Assembly: GCF_026798195.1 (NCBI RefSeq)
Contig: NZ_JAPQEZ010000002.1
Span: 1-64,000, forward strand
Length of the DNA stretch: 64,000 nt
Source: Lentilactobacillus senioris
GTDB lineage: Bacteria; Bacillota; Bacilli; Lactobacillales; Lactobacillaceae
Direction: 5' to 3'
A model generated the notes under the pieces. The model worked only from the letters and a program-made list of their open reading frames with translations. It did no database searches and was not told the DNA's origin. Both the position numbers and the translations under genes were made by a program. Below, piece after piece: positions 60,568 to 64,000 of the stretch (its first letter is position 1; every line of letters begins with the position of its first letter).

Positions 60568-61194
60568 TTAGTTATTTTTATGAGAAGTAATAATTTGAAC
60601 TGCAAATCGGTACAATAGACCAACTGCTAAACTAATAACTAATGATGAAAGAACCATATTATGGGCAACAATTGGAATGGCAGTGGAAGCAAACCCTAAT
60701 AAGGCAAATAAAGTCAGCCAAAGAAAAGCCCCCTTAGCGTTATCCTTGGTGAATTCGTGATAGTTCATCTTATTGTAGCCAGCTAACATGGGAATTAAGT
60801 TTCCCACGGCCGGAATAAGGTTACCACTAATTACCGCTTCTTTTTGATCGCGATTAAAGTAATTTTCAGTTTTAGAATTATTCATTTTTTTAGCGGCTCG
60901 TTTATCATGGCTGGCCAAAAAATATTTCAGTTGGTTACCAGAAAATGCTGCCAGACTTCCGACGATGATGACTAGGAAAATATTTAAACGACCGGTACTA
61001 GCCATGGTGCCGCATAAGAAAATTAAAACATCACTGGGCAGCCAGGCTAAGAAAATAAAAGCACACCCTAAAAAGATAATCAGAAAAAAGACAGTGTAGC
61101 TGTGCCAACCGCCAACGGTTATTGCGGCTTTGATAGAACTATCTAACAATGTTGAAATGTTTTTAAACGTTACGTAAATGGATTCCGGATTCAT
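60568..61194 (-). CDS. DedA/VTT-family membrane protein
   Basis: A 208-aa membrane protein of the DedA (VTT domain) family, linked to membrane lipid turnover and flipping. It has about five helices; conserved features are LAWLPSDVLIFLCG, the loop GSLAAFSGNQLKYFLA, and an amphipathic region with AVGNLIPMLAGYNKMNYHEF that carries the family's Gly/Arg-rich segment in weaker form. GGAGG-type site (GAGGCCG) is before ATG. Confidence 0.8.
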   Translation of the reverse strand: MNPESIYVTFKNISTLLDSSIKAAITVGGWHSYTVFFLIIFLGCAFIFLAWLPSDVLIFLCGTMASTGRLNIFLVIIVGSLAAFSGNQLKYFLASHDKRAAKKMNNSKTENYFNRDQKEAVISGNLIPAVGNLIPMLAGYNKMNYHEFTKDNAKGAFLWLTLFALLGFASTAIPIVAHNMVLSSLVISLAVGLLYRFAVQIITSHKNN

Positions 61195-61351
61195 GAATAA
61201 CGGCCTCCGATTGAGTAGGTTATTTTTTATTTTAGCATAATGTATTAAGAAAGAACCAATATCACGACAAAAGGCTCCACATTGACTGACTTTAAATGTG
61301 GGGTACGGTACAATGTTAGCGGTGATAAATTTCGAAAGAGTGGAGTAAAAA

Positions 61352-63937
61352 ATGGTTAATTCAAAGTCGTCCGGTACTAAACCACGGACTAAATTAAACT
61401 ATTATTTGTGGGCGATATTAGTCCCGTTAATTTTATTAGCAATTATATTTGGTGTTTTGCAGATTGCCCCCTTTGGCGGTAAAAGTTTGCTGATTAGTGA
61501 TTTAGCGACTCAATACCTGCCTTTTTTTGCGTATTTAAGAGAACAATTGTTGCAGCATTCCATAAGTAGCTATTCGTTTTTGGTTTCTATTGGGGATGGA
61601 ATGTTACCAATTTACACTTATTATTTAATGAGTCCGTTTAATTTAATAATTGTCTTTTTTGCTAAGGCCCAGTTGCCATTAGCCATTAATTTAATTATTA
61701 GTTTGAAAATCATATTAAGTAGCGTTTCGATGAGTTGGTTTTTACAACGGAAATATCAATCTACTAGTTTAGTAGGGGTAGCTGGCGGAATCGCTTATGG
61801 TTTTTGTAGCTTTGTAGCCATGTATTTTTATGATTTGATGTGGCTAGATGCTTTGATTACTTTGCCAATTGTTATTTATGGATTGGAACAATTAGTTCAA
61901 CGCCAAAAAAGTTGGTTATATACTTTTGCCTTAGCACTTACCATTATTGTGAATTACTATATGGGGTACATAATCTGTGTCTTTGCGGTGATTTATTTTG
62001 TTTATTTACTAATGAAGCAACGTCCTCAAGATACGCGCTGGTCTAAATATGTATCAGTAATACGACCAACTATTTTCCGGTTTATCTGGTTTTCATTAAT
62101 GGCCGGGTTACTAAGTGGTTTTATGTTATTACCAACGGTTTTGGCCATGCTATCAACGGGAAAAGGAGTCTTTTCTTGGTGGAGTTTTATGCCATTGCCA
62201 GCGTTTGGGCCTAGTTCCTTAGTGAATTTAGGCGTGGGGGCCTCTAATTTTGATGGCCGTTTACTTCATGGACCTAGTATTTTTTCTGGTTCGTTCTTTT
62301 TAATTGGAGCCGTTGTTTATTTTCGATCTGCTCAAATTACCAAACAAAACAAGCGAGCTGCTGGCTGGTTATTATTAGCGGTTTTGTTGGGAATGGGAAT
62401 TGAAACCTTTAATACTATTTGGCATATGTTGCAACAACCAGCTGGCTTTCCGTTTAGAATGGTTTACCTTTTTAGTTTTGCAGTCATTATGCTGACCTAT
62501 GAAGGCTATTTAAAGGGGATGTTTGCTGAAAAACAAACCGTGATTAAAACGGCCGTATTAATTATGGTCCTTATATTGATTGGTTATGCGGTGGCAAACT
62601 TTACGGCTAATCAGCAAGACTTAAATCAATTACTTACTTATCAATATTTGGTAAGTAATTGGAATATTATTTTTGCGGCGGCATTTTTATTAACCACCGT
62701 ATTGGTGATTGGGACTGGTAAAAATCATTATCAGCTAGCACAGTATTTAATTTTGCTCTTAGTAAGTGTTGAAATGGGCTTTAACTTTTGGGAAGCTAAC
62801 AAAGCCATGCCATTAGTACAAACTAAACAGTATTCCCAGGCGTTTAAACGATCTGAAAAACAATTCAGTAAGTTAAAGGACAAACAGTTTTACCGGAGTA
62901 ACGTTTATAATTTGGATTTACGGAAATCTTTTCCGGTGGATTATAACGGCTATAATGACTCCTTAATTTTTGGGTATCGCGGAATTAACTCGTATAGTTC
63001 GACACTTAATTCTAATACTTGGCATGTATTAAACAGTTTAGGATTTGATAGTCGTAACGTTCGCCGCATTGGTTCCATGGGAGCGACCCCAATTACGCGT
63101 CAATTGTTGGGACTTAAGTACGATGTAGTAGTAGATGGTAAGCACAGTGAAATTATTGTTGATCACCAAACCAGTGGCTTAGGATTTATGACTAATCGAC
63201 AGATTAAAGATGTTCACTTTAGTGCTAACCAACCATTTTACAATTTGAATATGCTGATTAATGCGGAAACGGGACGATCGGAAAATCCGTTTGTGTTAGC
63301 TCAAGATATTAAGATCCGGCAGACAACTTATCATGATCGGTTTCAATACCATTTGATTGTTAAAGCACAGCTAGATGGCCAACAGTATCTGTATGTTCCT
63401 CAAGTTAGATTGGCTGAAACCGAGGTGAAAATCAATAACCAGGTAGTAGATCCAAGACTACGAGGATTAGGTACCCAGGTGATTAAGATTAATCGAGCTA
63501 AAAAGGGGCAACTGACTGATATTAAAATTGATTCTAAACAACCAATTTATGAGTTATCTCAAATGGTGGCTAGTTTTGATCAGCCTCGATTCAATAAAGT
63601 TTATCAAGAACTAAATCGTCACAGTCTGAACGTTAAAAATGCTGAACGATTAACTAATAATGGTAGTCATTTCGCAGGGACAATAACCGTTGATAAAGAT
63701 AAACCAATTTTACTGGTTAGTCTTCCCTACAACGATGGTTGGCAAATTAAATCAGATGGTAAACAAGTACCTACCGTGAAGGTTGCAGATGGGCTTTTGG
63801 GAGTTGAATTAACCCCGGGACAGCACCGCTTGCAATTTAATTACCAAGTAGAAGGATTAAAAGCAGGGATCTTAGTATCCATAATGAGCGCTTTAATGAT
63901 GCTGGGAACGGTAGTTTGGCAACGTTTTAAAAAGTGA
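61352..63937 (+). CDS. YfhO-family membrane protein (861 aa)
   Basis: A second member of the YfhO/GT-C family, 861 aa, with about 12 helices in the first 480 residues, an extracytoplasmic beta-rich region (about 490-835) and a C-terminal helix. The first loop has SLLISDLATQYLPFFAYLRE and the C-terminus VSLPYNDGWQIKSDGKQVPT, matching the paralogue at 13.7 kb (DGMAQHFPILTQL; IPYSTGWQLTIDGQK). Such proteins glycosylate lipoteichoic or other surface polymers. GGAG lies seven bases before ATG. Its wall-related neighbours fit that role. Confidence 0.9.
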   Translation: MVNSKSSGTKPRTKLNYYLWAILVPLILLAIIFGVLQIAPFGGKSLLISDLATQYLPFFAYLREQLLQHSISSYSFLVSIGDGMLPIYTYYLMSPFNLIIVFFAKAQLPLAINLIISLKIILSSVSMSWFLQRKYQSTSLVGVAGGIAYGFCSFVAMYFYDLMWLDALITLPIVIYGLEQLVQRQKSWLYTFALALTIIVNYYMGYIICVFAVIYFVYLLMKQRPQDTRWSKYVSVIRPTIFRFIWFSLMAGLLSGFMLLPTVLAMLSTGKGVFSWWSFMPLPAFGPSSLVNLGVGASNFDGRLLHGPSIFSGSFFLIGAVVYFRSAQITKQNKRAAGWLLLAVLLGMGIETFNTIWHMLQQPAGFPFRMVYLFSFAVIMLTYEGYLKGMFAEKQTVIKTAVLIMVLILIGYAVANFTANQQDLNQLLTYQYLVSNWNIIFAAAFLLTTVLVIGTGKNHYQLAQYLILLLVSVEMGFNFWEANKAMPLVQTKQYSQAFKRSEKQFSKLKDKQFYRSNVYNLDLRKSFPVDYNGYNDSLIFGYRGINSYSSTLNSNTWHVLNSLGFDSRNVRRIGSMGATPITRQLLGLKYDVVVDGKHSEIIVDHQTSGLGFMTNRQIKDVHFSANQPFYNLNMLINAETGRSENPFVLAQDIKIRQTTYHDRFQYHLIVKAQLDGQQYLYVPQVRLAETEVKINNQVVDPRLRGLGTQVIKINRAKKGQLTDIKIDSKQPIYELSQMVASFDQPRFNKVYQELNRHSLNVKNAERLTNNGSHFAGTITVDKDKPILLVSLPYNDGWQIKSDGKQVPTVKVADGLLGVELTPGQHRLQFNYQVEGLKAGILVSIMSALMMLGTVVWQRFKK

Positions 63938-63948
63938 AAATTTTTTAC

Positions 63949-63976
63949 AAAAGACGACTGATTAGGTTGTCTTTTT
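63949..63976 (+). terminator. terminator after the second YfhO gene
   Basis: AAAAGACGAC and GTTGTCTTTT form a 10-bp stem with one G-U pair, followed by T residues. Confidence 0.8.
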
Positions 63977-64000
63977 GTTTTAATGCCAGTGAAGAAAACG

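Noticed and set aside
1-64000. CRISPR array, prophage, transposase or integrase
   Set aside because: No spaced direct repeats, and no gene with transposase, integrase or phage structural motifs in any long reading frame.

Overview
The window comes from a low-GC Gram-positive bacterium, almost certainly an obligately heterofermentative member of the Lactobacillaceae. The evidence is the gene content: xylose isomerase and xylulokinase, glucose-6-phosphate dehydrogenase, 6-phosphogluconate dehydrogenase, phosphoketolase and bifunctional AdhE, with strong Shine-Dalgarno sites, many TTG starts and typical lactobacillar regulatory sites (XylR operators, cre, Rex-like, NrdR). I do not assign a species.

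Layout. 0-6.2 kb: the 3' tail of a 5S rRNA, then the xylose regulon xylR, xylT (reverse strand) and xylAB, with an operator at each of the three promoters. 6.2-7.0 kb has no large gene; on the reverse strand it holds an M-box (Mg2+) riboswitch leading into a 29-codon ORF and apparently decayed sequence. 7-11 kb: two small orphan genes, then gnd and zwf. 11-25.8 kb: mostly chromosomal backbone (secreted protein, MFS, nrdI, YfhO, CorC-like protein, Hsp20, aldo/keto reductase, P-type ATPase, DUF1836), ending with adhE under a Rex-like site.

25.9-41.1 kb is the most interesting part and looks like an accessory island with visibly AT-richer codon use. Its first half has a MaoC hydratase (with its own Rex-like site), a crotonase, a glycerol-facilitator-type channel, a FabV/Ter-type trans-2-enoyl-CoA reductase, a propionate/acetate-type CoA-transferase and a LysR regulator. 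Together these could activate a short 3-hydroxy or 2-enoic acid to its CoA ester, dehydrate it, reduce it with NADH and release the saturated acid, a fermentative electron sink. Next come a short type I pantothenate-kinase homologue and an alpha/beta hydrolase. The second half is a sulfur module: LysR, YeeE/YedE transporter, CoA-disulfide/persulfide reductase with a rhodanese domain, and a tauC-tauA-tauB-like ABC transporter whose binding-protein gene is frameshifted.

41-49.6 kb: an HD phosphohydrolase, then anaerobic ribonucleotide reductase nrdD-nrdG behind an NrdR box, running with an 11-base gap into a complete sufCDSUB iron-sulfur operon. 49.6-64 kb: membrane proteins, YbaK-like deacylase, a GntR/UTRA regulator, phosphoketolase, an RluA-type pseudouridine synthase, universal stress protein, lipoate ligase, a structured orphan ncRNA of about 180 nt, NlpC/P60 and GH25 wall enzymes, a DedA protein and a second YfhO protein.

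In metabolic terms the window joins sugar entry (xylose, glucose 6-phosphate) to the phosphoketolase pathway and then to NADH disposal through AdhE and, by inference, through the enoyl-CoA and persulfide reductases. No CRISPR array, tRNA, transposase or prophage gene was seen.
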